From assembly GCA_947487155.1 (NCBI GenBank), contig CANKVS010000006.1, positions 1-64,000 of the forward strand: DNA of 64,000 nucleotides, given 5' to 3'. The DNA comes from an uncultured Flaviramulus sp. (lineage in GTDB: Bacteria; Bacteroidota; Bacteroidia; Flavobacteriales; Flavobacteriaceae). The notes under the pieces were generated by a model. That model saw nothing but the letters and a program-made list of their open reading frames with translations, searched no databases and was not told where the DNA came from. Each line of letters starts with the position of its first letter. Position 1 is the first letter of the stretch. The position numbers and the translations under genes were made by a program. Below, in pieces: positions 1 through 8,128 of this stretch.

Positions 1-105
1 CGTTTTGGGTGGGTCAATTTAAACAGGAATACCTGGGTCAGTTTAAATAAGATTTAGCGGGTCAATATCGCAGGAATGGGTGGGTCAATATCGCAGGAAT
101 TTGCA
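1..105. mobile_element. IS21-like element terminus (partial)
   Basis: Four imperfect repeats of about 23-24 bp lie head to tail at about 7-30, 31-54, 55-77 and 78-100. Each contains a core like GGGTCAATNT and most end in CAGGAAT. Multiple short terminal repeats of this kind are typical of IS21-family (istA/istB) elements in Bacteroidota. The element would end near the CA at 104-105, where an interrupted reading frame takes over. The transposase genes would lie left of the window, so family and completeness cannot be confirmed. Confidence 0.5.
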
Positions 106-543
106 CCAATAGTCCTTTTTCAGAAGTTTTCCCATTAGAAGAGTTAAAAGGATCTAGACGCTATCAGGCGAAAGTTTTTAAATCATTATATTTAGAAAAT
201 AAAGGAGAAGGAAATTTTGTTCCTAAAACATTGCCCACCGAAGTACAGCATTCCTCGATTTATGGATTTGCAACGGGAGATTTTAATGGCGATTTAGTAA
301 CCGATTTTCTGGCAGTAGGCAATTTTCATGGTACCCAAATAAGTATTGGCAAGCTTGATGCGTCTTTTGGTCATTTTATTGAGCAAGATAGAGAAGGTAA
401 ATTTAAAAGCATAAAACCCGTTCGTTCAGGATTTGCAATAAAAGGGGAGTGTAGAGATGTTAAAGTTTTAAAAGGTAGAGATCAAAAAAAAATGGATTCT
501 TGTTAGTAGAAATAACAATACTCCTAAACTATTTGCCTTTTAA
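102..543 (+). pseudogene. C-terminal remnant of FG-GAP/VCBS-repeat (ASPIC/UnbV-type) protein
   Basis: An open frame continues from the IS end with no start codon. It encodes an FG-GAP-like repeat (GDFNGDLVTDFLAVGNFHG) and the tail typical of the large surface VCBS/UnbV proteins found near SusC/SusD and sulfatase loci. It is broken twice: the 5' part is replaced by the IS terminus, and a run of nine A at 484-492 shifts the frame so it stops early at 506. Removing one A restores the expected tail (WILVSRNNN...) to a stop at 541-543. The product was probably an extracellular polysaccharide-related protein. Pseudogene status is well supported; the exact function is not. Confidence 0.65.
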
Positions 544-570
544 CCTGAATAATAATATGAAATTAATTAA

Positions 571-2085
571 ATGAGAAATTTAAAAACACTTTTATGCCTT
601 ATTCTTATTGGGGCACTATCTGCATGCAAAAAAGAAGTTGTTGTAGAAAATAAAAATAAGGAAAAACAACCTAATATTATTTATGTTTTGGTCGATCAGT
701 TGCGCTATGATGCCCTGGGTTATGCTGGCGACAGTAAAGCACAAACGCCTCACTTAGACAAGCTAGCTTCCCAAAGCATGAATTTTACAAACACGGTCTC
801 TGTTACACCAGTTTGTTCAGCACATCGTGCTTCATTACTTACAGGTAAATATACCAGTTCTACAGGAGTAGTTGTAAACGAACTTCGGTTAAACCCTAAT
901 CAAAGAGCTCTGGGGTATATTTTAACCGAAAACGGATATGAGACCTGTTATATTGGAAAATGGCACCTATATTCAAACTGTTCCGATCACCATGCTGTGG
1001 AATGTGCATATATTCCCCCTGGCAAACACCGTTTAGGCTTTAACGGAGTATGGAAGTCCTTTAACTTTCATCATGAAAATTATAACAGCTATTATTTTGA
1101 AGACGAGCCAGTAAAACTTCAATATAAAAAACCTTACGAACCAGAAGCACAGTTTGATATGGCTTTAGATTATCTTGATAGTGCATCAAAAAAGAGTAAC
1201 CCCTTTGCCATGGTATTATCTATTGGTTTGCCACATGACCCTTGGTCTTCCGATAATGTTCCTGCCAAAAATTTAGAAAAGTTTAACACCGTTGCATTTG
1301 ATTTACCACCTACATGGAGCGATACCCCAGATAAATATATGGATCGTAATACAGACTTGGAAAGCTGGCTAAGTTATTGGAAACCCAATATACCCAATTT
1401 CAAAAAAGTATATTACGCTATGGTAAATAGTGTTGATGAGCAAATGGGGCGATTGATAAAAAAACTGGATGATTTAAAATTGACCGATAATACGATTTTG
1501 GTTTTTTCTTCAGACCATGGTGAAATGTTTGGAGAAAATGGAAGAGTTTTTAAACTTACTTTTTATGAAGGTGCAGCAAGAGTCCCGTTTTTGGTTCGAT
1601 GGCCTAAAAAAATCACTCCAGGTACTACAGACGCCCTGCTTAATACACCAGATGTAATGCCTACCTTATTGACTCTGTGTGGCTTAACGGATAAAACCCC
1701 AGATACAGTTGAGGGAATGGATCTTAGTCATTTGTGTCTAGGTCAATCAGGAAAGGAACCAGAAGCAGCATTTATGCAAGGAATGGGACATACTTTTCAA
1801 TGGAAAGATGGACACGAATGGCGTGCAGTACGCAATAAACGATTTACCTATGCTAGATATTTGATAGACGGAAAAGAACTCTTGTTCGATAATCAGAACG
1901 ACCCATTGCAGACTAAAAATATTATTAATGATGACAACTATATAGGAACTGCTAATGAATTAAGGCAGTTTATGGCTAAGAAAATGAAAGTTTTAAATGA
2001 TGAATTTAAAGCATGTACATGGTACAAAGATCATTGGGTAGATAAAGATAGAAATATAATCAAATCGGCTAAAGGAGTTTTTTGA
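571..2085 (+). CDS. Sulfatase, type I (FGly-dependent) lipoprotein
   Basis: A 504-residue sulfatase that would hydrolyse sulfate esters, probably on a sulfated polysaccharide. The signal peptide ends in a lipobox (LSAC, Cys19), so the mature protein is an acylated lipoprotein. The metal-binding Asp is at about residue 42 (YVLVDQ). The formylglycine motif CSAHR is at 82-86, with Ala in place of the usual Pro; Cys82 would be converted to formylglycine. A later SSDHGE motif (metal-ligand Asp/His) sits near residue 315. Length is normal for family S1. No anaerobic maturase is in the window. It stands alone 28 bp after the broken UnbV-type gene, so it is probably what remains of a larger sulfated-glycan locus. 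Substrate is unknown. Confidence 0.9.
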   Translation: MRNLKTLLCLILIGALSACKKEVVVENKNKEKQPNIIYVLVDQLRYDALGYAGDSKAQTPHLDKLASQSMNFTNTVSVTPVCSAHRASLLTGKYTSSTGVVVNELRLNPNQRALGYILTENGYETCYIGKWHLYSNCSDHHAVECAYIPPGKHRLGFNGVWKSFNFHHENYNSYYFEDEPVKLQYKKPYEPEAQFDMALDYLDSASKKSNPFAMVLSIGLPHDPWSSDNVPAKNLEKFNTVAFDLPPTWSDTPDKYMDRNTDLESWLSYWKPNIPNFKKVYYAMVNSVDEQMGRLIKKLDDLKLTDNTILVFSSDHGEMFGENGRVFKLTFYEGAARVPFLVRWPKKITPGTTDALLNTPDVMPTLLTLCGLTDKTPDTVEGMDLSHLCLGQSGKEPEAAFMQGMGHTFQWKDGHEWRAVRNKRFTYARYLIDGKELLFDNQNDPLQTKNIINDDNYIGTANELRQFMAKKMKVLNDEFKACTWYKDHWVDKDRNIIKSAKGVF

Positions 2086-2224
2086 TTATATTTTGAATGT
2101 AAATGAAATGAAACATAGGTGAATGGTATATTCCAAGCTTTTGAGTTTTAGATCCATTTTATAATTCTGTACTTGAATAGCTTATTTTGTGATAATTTTT
2201 TATCAAAAAATAGTATTAATTATC

Positions 2225-2255
2225 TTGTATAATAATTAATACCATATTATATTTG
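2225..2255 (+). promoter_or_regulatory. Candidate Bacteroidota sigma-70 promoter upstream of tRNA-Arg
   Basis: TTG at 2225-2227 and TATATTTG at 2248-2255 match the Bacteroidota -33 TTG / -7 TAnnTTTG pattern with a 20-bp spacer. It points toward tRNA-Arg, which begins about 160 bp downstream. The match is by eye only. Confidence 0.4.
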
Positions 2256-2363
2256 CACGCACCTTAAAAAAGGTGAAATAAAATAAAAGTTCTTATCAAA
2301 TAGTTACTTGTTTAGTTGCCAAATGTATCTAAATAAATGTAATTTTTTATACTCAAAATACAA

Positions 2364-2383
2364 GTAGAATATTAATATTCTAC
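2364..2383. repeat. Perfect 20-bp palindrome upstream of tRNA-Arg
   Basis: GTAGAATATTAATATTCTAC is a perfect inverted repeat with no spacer, 36 bp before the tRNA. It could be a dimeric regulator site or a structural element. No known operator is recognised. Confidence 0.6.
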
Positions 2384-2419
2384 ATTTAATATTTGTTTTC
2401 GTAGAAACATAAAAACTAC

Positions 2420-2493
2420 GGGCTCTTAGCTCAGCTGGATAGAGCACCTCCCTTCTAAGGAGGCGGTCGAAGGTTCGAATCCTTCAGGGCTCA
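2420..2493 (+). tRNA. tRNA-Arg (anticodon TCT)
   Basis: A full cloverleaf folds by eye. The acceptor arm is GGGCTCT with AGGGCTC (two G-U pairs), the D stem GCTC/GAGC, the anticodon stem CCTCC/GGAGG with loop CTTCTAA (anticodon TCT, reading AGA), and the T arm GAAGG-TTCGAAT-CCTTC; the discriminator base is A. CCA is not encoded. A strong hairpin terminator follows. Such genes are common integration sites for genomic islands, which may matter given the IS remnant to the left. Confidence 0.95.
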
Positions 2494-2494
2494 C

Positions 2495-2527
2495 AAAAAG
2501 CTTCACTAGAAATAGTGGAGCTTTTTT
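2495..2527. terminator. Rho-independent terminator, bidirectional
   Basis: A 14-bp stem (AAAAAGCTTCACTA with TAGTGGAGCTTTTT, one G-U pair) closes a GAAA tetraloop and is flanked by A and T runs on opposite sides. It ends the tRNA on the plus strand and can also end the minus-strand methyltransferase gene, whose stop is only a few bases away. Confidence 0.85.
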
Positions 2528-2529
2528 GT

Positions 2530-3711
2530 TTATTCTACTTTTGATGTAATAAGCACAACTTTATTGTTTTCAATATTAGTTGTAAAAAACAAATAATAAC
2601 CTCCACCATCTTTTATATTGAATTTTTTTCTGATTTGTTGTACAGTCTCAGGAAAGTTTCTTGTTGTAATATTAGCTTTTTTTATTGATAATTGTTTTAA
2701 TTCTTTTTTATTGAACGGCACATTTTTTTCAATTTTAAAACACCGCCCAGGAAAATCTATTAAACGATTACCAGTATATAAATGAGAATGTTTATGAAGT
2801 TTAAAAACATCAAGTTTCTTTGAAATACTATTAAATCCGCCAGATTTTAAAATAGCACTGTTGGGTTCGTATAAATAAGATAAGGGAAGACTGTATTTAG
2901 ATTCAGTATTTTTTTCTTCTTCAAACAAAAATTTAAAATGGGTTTTTGTATGTCTCTTTATATTTACTGTTTCTATGTTAATATTTCCGCTATAATTATT
3001 TTCTAATAACCAGAGTAATTCTTTTACCTCATTATTTACAGCAACTATTTGAATAGTTTTTACATGTTGTAATTCGCCAATACCAACAGATAAATCGAGT
3101 AGAGGAGATGTTTTAATCATGATGTTATTTGAGTACTTAAAAAGCAGACTTAAATGTTCTGGAACATTTGGTAAACAATCCTTTAAAAAGAATACTTTGC
3201 CCTTGCTGTCGTGCCTTCTAGAGGGGTCGATATAAATCCAATCGAATTGCTGATTAAACGATTTTAAATATTGAATACCATCATCATTAATGGTTTTAAT
3301 AGTTTTAATGCCCAACTGCGAATAATTGTGTTTAACTATTTTAGATAGATTTTCATTTATTTCGCAGTGTTTAACAGTTTTAAATCGTTTTGAAAAGTAA
3401 AAACAATCAACTCCCAAACCACCTGTTAAATCTATTATTGATTCACCGCTAATTAAATTAGACTTGTACTGAGCTGTAATTTCAGAAGATGTTTGCTCTA
3501 TGTTAAGCTTATTGGGGTAGTAAATATTTTTGGTGTTAAACCATGAAGGTAATTTTTTTTCGCAACGTTTTTTCGCTTCAATTTGTTCAATAATAGCTTT
3601 AGATTCAACCGATGTAAATACAATTCCTTTTAATAGAATTTTTGAAATATCTGAACTTAAATTAGTATTTATAAATTCTTGAATTTCAGTATTTAAAATG
3701 GCAGTATTCAA
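2530..3711 (-). CDS. Class I SAM-dependent methyltransferase with THUMP-like domain
   Basis: A 393-residue cytoplasmic protein of a family widespread in Bacteroidota. Residues 1-85 form an N-terminal helical region. The Rossmann methyltransferase core has the SAM-binding motif DLTGGLGVD (94-102), the acidic end of strand 2 at HCEIN (about 115-119) and the catalytic-type motif DPSRR at 162-166. The C-terminal third resembles the THUMP-like domain seen in these proteins, so an RNA substrate is plausible. The substrate itself is not known. It ends next to the tRNA terminator and is separated by only 8 bp from the permease gene, with which it is probably co-transcribed. Confidence 0.8.
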   Translation of the reverse strand: MNTAILNTEIQEFINTNLSSDISKILLKGIVFTSVESKAIIEQIEAKKRCEKKLPSWFNTKNIYYPNKLNIEQTSSEITAQYKSNLISGESIIDLTGGLGVDCFYFSKRFKTVKHCEINENLSKIVKHNYSQLGIKTIKTINDDGIQYLKSFNQQFDWIYIDPSRRHDSKGKVFFLKDCLPNVPEHLSLLFKYSNNIMIKTSPLLDLSVGIGELQHVKTIQIVAVNNEVKELLWLLENNYSGNINIETVNIKRHTKTHFKFLFEEEKNTESKYSLPLSYLYEPNSAILKSGGFNSISKKLDVFKLHKHSHLYTGNRLIDFPGRCFKIEKNVPFNKKELKQLSIKKANITTRNFPETVQQIRKKFNIKDGGGYYLFFTTNIENNKVVLITSKVE

Positions 3712-3719
3712 AATGTGTT

Positions 3720-4808
3720 TTATAAACCTTTAGTCAGTTTTTTAACAATTTTATTTTCTGATAAAAAAGCTTTTAAAATAACTTTAATGGCTGTGTAAGC
3801 AGGCACAGCTATTATTAATCCAATAACCCCAAATAAGATGCCCGTTATTAGAATAATTAAAAATATTTCTAGCGGATGTGACTTTACACTTTTTGAAAAT
3901 ATAATGGGCTGACTGCCAAAGTTGTCTATTAACTGTCCAATCATAAATACAATAAAAACCCAAAACGTTTTTGGCAAAATAACATCGCTAAAACTTTCAC
4001 CAAGGTTGCTAGTCATGGTTAATGTTAGCATTAAAAAGGCACCAACTAGTGGCCCTACATAAGGGATTAAATTTAACAAAGCACACAAAAAAGCAATTAC
4101 TATGGCATTTTCTACGCCAATAATTAATAGACCAATAGTGTAAATTATAAATAAAATTAAAATTTGAAAAATAAGGCCAACAAAATATCTAGATAGTAAA
4201 TCTTTTATTTTGGTTGAAGATTTTTTCCAACGCGATTCTTTACTGTCTGGTATTAATGTTAATAACCCATTTTCAAACAGCTTGCTATCTTTTAAAAAGA
4301 AAAATGAAATAAATAATACCGAAAACAACCCAATACTAAAGCTTCCTAGTCCACTAATTACGGTGTTTAAAAAGTTAGGAATAATAGTATAATCTATTTT
4401 AGATAAAAGATTTGAGTCCTTTAATGATTGTTCAACATCTATTTGATGCAAATCGAAATAGGTAATAATTTCGGTATATAAATTTTCAATATTAACTTGT
4501 AATTCGTCAATATTTAAAAGCGATAAGTTTTGTCCCTGCTTAATTACTAAAGGAATAAAGAGTCCTACAAGTCCAAAAAATAAGCCTAAAAGGACTACCA
4601 TTGTTGCAATAACAGCAATGGTGTTTTTAAATTTTAAACGTTTTTCTAAAAATAAAACAACAGGTCTGCCAATTAACGAAATAACTGCAGCAATAGCAAT
4701 ATAGCCTATAACAGATTGAATTTTATATAGAAAAAATAGCAGTAGTCCAATGCCTAAAACTATGGCTAATGCTTTTAAAATACCGTTTGAAATTGTATTC
4801 GAATTCAA
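3720..4808 (-). CDS. AI-2E family transporter (PerM/YdiK-like membrane protein)
   Basis: A 362-residue integral membrane protein. A paired hydrophobic N-terminus (about 10-90), a hydrophilic periplasmic stretch (about 95-150) and a cluster of C-terminal membrane segments with the conserved region LNLIPYVGPLVGAFL (about 245-260) match the AI-2E exporter/PerM superfamily. Despite the family name, most members do not carry AI-2; ions or small solutes have been suggested, so the cargo is open. It is likely expressed with the downstream methyltransferase (8-bp gap). Confidence 0.85.
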   Translation of the reverse strand: MNSNTISNGILKALAIVLGIGLLLFFLYKIQSVIGYIAIAAVISLIGRPVVLFLEKRLKFKNTIAVIATMVVLLGLFFGLVGLFIPLVIKQGQNLSLLNIDELQVNIENLYTEIITYFDLHQIDVEQSLKDSNLLSKIDYTIIPNFLNTVISGLGSFSIGLFSVLFISFFFLKDSKLFENGLLTLIPDSKESRWKKSSTKIKDLLSRYFVGLIFQILILFIIYTIGLLIIGVENAIVIAFLCALLNLIPYVGPLVGAFLMLTLTMTSNLGESFSDVILPKTFWVFIVFMIGQLIDNFGSQPIIFSKSVKSHPLEIFLIILITGILFGVIGLIIAVPAYTAIKVILKAFLSENKIVKKLTKGL

Positions 4809-4835
4809 TTGAAAAAAATTAGTTAAGTAAATCTA

Positions 4836-4865
4836 GTCATTTCGAATGAAAATGAGAAATCGCAT
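4836..4865. repeat. Short intergenic repeat (GTCATTTCGA...ATCGCAT)
   Basis: The segment starts GTCATTTCGA and ends GAAATCGCAT. It resembles the larger element at 30121-30197, which also contains GTC-TCGAAATGA-like words and ends in ATCGCAT. This is probably one copy or half of a dispersed non-coding repeat of this genome. Confidence 0.45.
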
Positions 4866-4909
4866 ACAGAAGAATATTTAAGTTTTATTAAAGAACACTA
4901 TGCAAAACC

Positions 4910-5434
4910 TTAATAAGTTTCGTTTAAGCATAACTTAAAAAGTTGTTTCGTCATTTCATATAAAGCAATATTGGTGGCTTGTACCACATTCATGCTGCTG
5001 TTATTACCAAACATATTAATATGAATTATTAAATCGGACATGTTTAAAATACCTTCTGAAATTCCAAAATTTTCATCGCCAATAACTAATGCGATTGGTT
5101 TTTCTGTTGAAAATTTTAAACTATGTATGGGTTTACTAGTGTTGGTTATTTCTAAAGATATAATTTGATAGCCTTTGCTTTTTAGATTTTCAATAACGTT
5201 TGAAGCAGAATTTTCAATATTATAATTTACTGTTTTTTCTGTGGCTCTAGATGTTTTTGTTATTTTTCTTCCTAACGGAATATGCTCGCCACAAAGTATG
5301 AGTTTTTCAATACCAAAAGCATCAGCAATTCTAAATAAGCTTCCAATATTAGGTGCATTGGTAACATTATCGCAAACCAATGTTATTGGAAATGTGTGTG
5401 TTTTAAAGTTAGTATTGTAATGGGTTAGTTGCAT
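4910..5434 (-). CDS. SpoU/TrmH family RNA 2'-O-methyltransferase
   Basis: A 174-residue SPOUT methyltransferase. The three family motifs are present: NAPNIGSLFRIADAFG (about 26-41, motif 1 with the conserved Asn and Arg), ALVIGDENFG (115-124, motif 2, knot and SAM site) and NSSMNVVQATNIALYEM (about 145-161, motif 3). It is short, lacking the N-terminal substrate-binding extension of RlmB, so it resembles TrmL/TrmH-type enzymes that methylate ribose in tRNA or rRNA. The exact target nucleotide cannot be read from sequence. It lies 21 bp from the next minus-strand gene. Confidence 0.85.
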   Translation of the reverse strand: MQLTHYNTNFKTHTFPITLVCDNVTNAPNIGSLFRIADAFGIEKLILCGEHIPLGRKITKTSRATEKTVNYNIENSASNVIENLKSKGYQIISLEITNTSKPIHSLKFSTEKPIALVIGDENFGISEGILNMSDLIIHINMFGNNSSMNVVQATNIALYEMTKQLFKLCLNETY

Positions 5435-5455
5435 TTTAAGTTGGCAGAATTTAGC

Positions 5456-5905
5456 TTATAAGTTGTATATTGTTCTTGCTGATTCTATTTGCTCATCTTC
5501 AGTTGTTTCAGGATAAATCAGATATTTAGGAGCAACAATTTGTTTAACACTTTGAATAGATATTTTTGTAACTGATGAAAACGGGAATTTACCTTTTGTC
5601 ATTTTTAAAAGTTCTTTTTCTATGACTTCAAATTCAGATTCACCTTTTTTTATTATGATTGCTTTTCCTTTTATTTGATATCCTTTTTGAATTAAAATAT
5701 CAATAAAACTAATACATACGTTGCTGTTCTGTTTAATGTTTTTCACAGTCTGTGGAGAGGAAATGTTGGCAACTATTATACTGTCAGATTTATAATAAGT
5801 AAATATTTCTTTAGGAGATACATTTGGGATGTTATCTAATGATGACGTTGCTAGCCAGCACAAAACACTTTGATTTATATATTTTTTTATATCGGGTGTT
5901 AGCAT
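5456..5905 (-). CDS. Pyridoxamine 5'-phosphate oxidase family protein
   Basis: A 149-residue split-barrel flavin-binding protein, probably cytoplasmic. The fold is suggested by the segment CWLATSSLDNIPNVSPKE (about 15-32), typical of the PNPOx-like/general stress protein family. I choose the ATG at 5905: the longer open frame reaching 6076 overlaps the neighbouring DUF4159 gene and adds a lysine-rich, low-complexity N-terminus unlike the family. True PNPOx activity is doubtful because the PLP-binding C-terminal part of PdxH is missing. F420, FMN or haem binding are possible alternatives. Confidence 0.75.
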   Translation of the reverse strand: MLTPDIKKYINQSVLCWLATSSLDNIPNVSPKEIFTYYKSDSIIVANISSPQTVKNIKQNSNVCISFIDILIQKGYQIKGKAIIIKKGESEFEVIEKELLKMTKGKFPFSSVTKISIQSVKQIVAPKYLIYPETTEDEQIESARTIYNL

Positions 5906-5972
5906 GTTTTTTGTTTGATTTCTGGCTTGATTTGTTTTTCTTTTTTGGAATTTAGTATTTGTCTTTTGGAAT

Positions 5973-6644
5973 TTAATTCTCAAAAGCATATTTAATAATA
6001 TTCGCCCCCATTTTAAGGGCTTTTTCTCTAACAGCTTCAGGGTCGTTATGTACTTCGGTATCTTCCCAACCATCACCTAAATCGCTTTCGTAAGTAAATA
6101 ATAACACTAATCTGTCGTCGTGAAAAACACCAAATGCTTGAGGACGTTTACCATCATGTTCATGGATTTTTGGTAAGCCTTTTGGAAAATTGTATGCTGT
6201 ACTAAATATTTTATGAGTTACAGGAAGTTCTACTAAACTAGCATTAGGAAACACTTTTTTTAATTCTTTAACAATATAAGGTTGCATGCCATAATTATCG
6301 TCAATATGTAAAAACCCTCCAGATATTAGATAATTGCGTAAATTTTCGGCATCTGTTTCGCTAAAAAATACATTACCATGTCCTGTCATGTGTATCAAAG
6401 GAAATTGAAAAATATCTGTACTGCCAACTTCAACGGTTTGCGGTTTCGGGTTTATTTTGGTGTTAATGTTTTGGTTGCAAAATGTAATTAGGTTTGGGAG
6501 TGCAGTAGGATTGCCATACCAATCGCCACCACCTTTGTATTTAAGTATGGCTAAATCTTGAGCTATACAATGGCTTGCTGTTAAAAAAATGCTAATAGCA
6601 AGAATTGTTGTAAGACTTTTTATTTTATCGCAACTAATTACCAT
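5973..6644 (-). CDS. DUF4159 domain-containing exported protein
   Basis: A 223-residue protein starting at the ATG at 6644; a 9-residue longer form from 6671 would run into the start of the divergent gene. The N-terminus is a signal peptide ending near HCIAQ, so the protein is exported. The body matches DUF4159, with conserved segments KYKGGGDWYGNP, MTGHGNV, IDDNYG and the Asp-rich stretch SDLGDGWEDTEVHND. The fold is related to glutamine-amidotransferase-like/von Willebrand-associated proteins of Bacteroidota, and no enzyme activity is established. It faces the DUF1223 gene with only about 25 bp between start codons, implying a compact bidirectional promoter or overlapping control. Confidence 0.8.
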   Translation of the reverse strand: MVISCDKIKSLTTILAISIFLTASHCIAQDLAILKYKGGGDWYGNPTALPNLITFCNQNINTKINPKPQTVEVGSTDIFQFPLIHMTGHGNVFFSETDAENLRNYLISGGFLHIDDNYGMQPYIVKELKKVFPNASLVELPVTHKIFSTAYNFPKGLPKIHEHDGKRPQAFGVFHDDRLVLLFTYESDLGDGWEDTEVHNDPEAVREKALKMGANIIKYAFEN

Positions 6645-6669
6645 AAATTCAAAAATAAAAAGAATTGCC

Positions 6670-7398
6670 ATGCAAAAGATACTTTTAACTATAATTATAT
6701 CATCATTTTTTCTTCAACCAGCAAAAATAGAACCCTTTAAACCCATAGTAGTTTTAGAACTGTTTACATCTCAAGGCTGTTCTAGTTGTCCGCCTGCCGA
6801 TGTGTTATTGAATGAGGTTAAACATAAATATGCTAACAATGAGGTTGTTGCTTTGTCGTATCATGTCGATTATTGGAATTATATTGGATGGAAAGACCCT
6901 TTTAGTAAAAAAGAATTTAGCGATAAGCAGCGTGCCTATAGCAGCAAGTTTTATAGTAGTACTATTTATACGCCCCAAATTGTTGTAAATGGACAGGAGC
7001 ATTTTGTGGGATCGAAAAGAAGTATTATGAATTCAAAATTAGATAGTTATTTAAAGAAAACGGTTGCTAATAGTGTGGTGTTAAGTAATATTAAAAAAGA
7101 AGATAATACGGTTTCTTTAGATTATAATGTAGCAGGAGCTATTAATAAAAAAGTATTACGAGTTGCTTTGGTAATTAACGAAAAAGTAACTTCGGTAAAA
7201 CGAGGTGAAAATAGAAATAGAACGCTTAAAAATAGCAATGTTGTAGTTGAAGAAGTTTATTTAACGTTGGAGTCATCAACTGGTAAAGCACGTATTTCTA
7301 TTCCAGATATTGTGAGTCAAGGAGATGATTTATCAGTAGTTGCATTAGTGCAAACTGAAAATTTAGATATTACAGGAGCGAAACAAATAAACTTATAA
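6670..7398 (+). CDS. DUF1223 thioredoxin-like secreted protein
   Basis: A 242-residue protein starting at ATG 6670 (a longer frame from 6589 lies over the divergent gene). A signal peptide covers about the first 20 residues. The DUF1223 hallmark ELFTSQGCSSCPPAD (about 30-44) carries a CxxC pair at Cys37 and Cys40 on a thioredoxin-like fold, followed by YHVDYWNYIGWKDPF and the TPQIVVNG cis-Pro-type segment (about 102-108). A periplasmic redox role is plausible but unproven. Its 3' end overlaps the convergent rsmE gene by 6 bp. Confidence 0.85.
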   Translation: MQKILLTIIISSFFLQPAKIEPFKPIVVLELFTSQGCSSCPPADVLLNEVKHKYANNEVVALSYHVDYWNYIGWKDPFSKKEFSDKQRAYSSKFYSSTIYTPQIVVNGQEHFVGSKRSIMNSKLDSYLKKTVANSVVLSNIKKEDNTVSLDYNVAGAINKKVLRVALVINEKVTSVKRGENRNRTLKNSNVVVEEVYLTLESSTGKARISIPDIVSQGDDLSVVALVQTENLDITGAKQINL

Positions 7399-8100
7399 TT
7401 CGTTTATAAAAGCTACAGAATGGCAAGCCACAATGGCTGCAGTTTCTGTGCGCAATCTGGTATCTCCCAATGTTACAGGTTTAAATTTGTTTTGAAGCGC
7501 TTGTTCGATTTCTTTAACAGAAAAATCACCTTCTGGTCCAATTAAAATTGTAATGTGTCTTTTAGGTTGCAATAATTGCTTTAAAGATGTTTTATCGGTT
7601 TCTTCACAATGGGCAATAAATAAATCGCCAGTAAAATCTTGATTTATAAAATTTTTAAAAGATACGGACTCATTTAATTTTGGTAAATAACAATTTAGAG
7701 ATTGTTTCATCGCCGATTGTAAAATCTTCTCGAAACGTTCTGCTTTTATAATTTTACGTTCACTATGATCGCAAATTACAGGTGTGATGTTATCAATACC
7801 TATTTCGGTAGCTTTTTCTAAAAACCATTCGTAGCGATCATTCATTTTTGTAGGAGCTACGGCTAAATGTAAACTGTAATTTCGTTTAGGTTGGAGCACT
7901 TTAGAAATTATATTAACTGTGCATTTTTTTATATCGGGAATTGTAATTTCAGCAGTAAATAACAAACCATTACCGTTTGTAATATGCAAAGTGTCTCCCA
8001 TATTTTTACGCAGTACTTTTACAATGTGTTTGCTTTCTTCTTTAGTAAAAGAGAATTGTGTAGTGCTTTCCGAGATGTTTGGGTTGTAGAAGAGTTGCAT
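7393..8100 (-). CDS. rsmE: 16S rRNA (uracil-1498-N3)-methyltransferase RsmE
   Basis: A 235-residue SPOUT methyltransferase of normal RsmE length. An N-terminal PUA-like RNA-binding domain (about 1-70; FTKEESKHIVKVLRKNMGD) precedes the knotted catalytic domain with ILIGPEGDFS (about 182-191) and LGDTRLRTETAA (about 215-226), both diagnostic. It methylates N3 of U1498 in the decoding region of 16S rRNA in the cytoplasm. It overlaps the convergent DUF1223 gene by 6 bp at their 3' ends. Confidence 0.95.
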   Translation of the reverse strand: MQLFYNPNISESTTQFSFTKEESKHIVKVLRKNMGDTLHITNGNGLLFTAEITIPDIKKCTVNIISKVLQPKRNYSLHLAVAPTKMNDRYEWFLEKATEIGIDNITPVICDHSERKIIKAERFEKILQSAMKQSLNCYLPKLNESVSFKNFINQDFTGDLFIAHCEETDKTSLKQLLQPKRHITILIGPEGDFSVKEIEQALQNKFKPVTLGDTRLRTETAAIVACHSVAFINEL

Positions 8101-8128
8101 TGAGCTAAGATAAAATAATTATAATTTT

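Larger units (their letters stand above)
2086..2419. other. Intergenic region between sulfatase and tRNA-Arg
   Basis: An AT-rich 334-bp gap without a credible gene. It holds a Bacteroidota-like promoter (2225-2255), a short hairpin CACCTT-AAAA-AAGGTG (about 2259-2274) and a perfect 20-bp palindrome (2364-2383) just ahead of the tRNA. The promoter and palindrome are listed separately. Confidence 0.5.
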
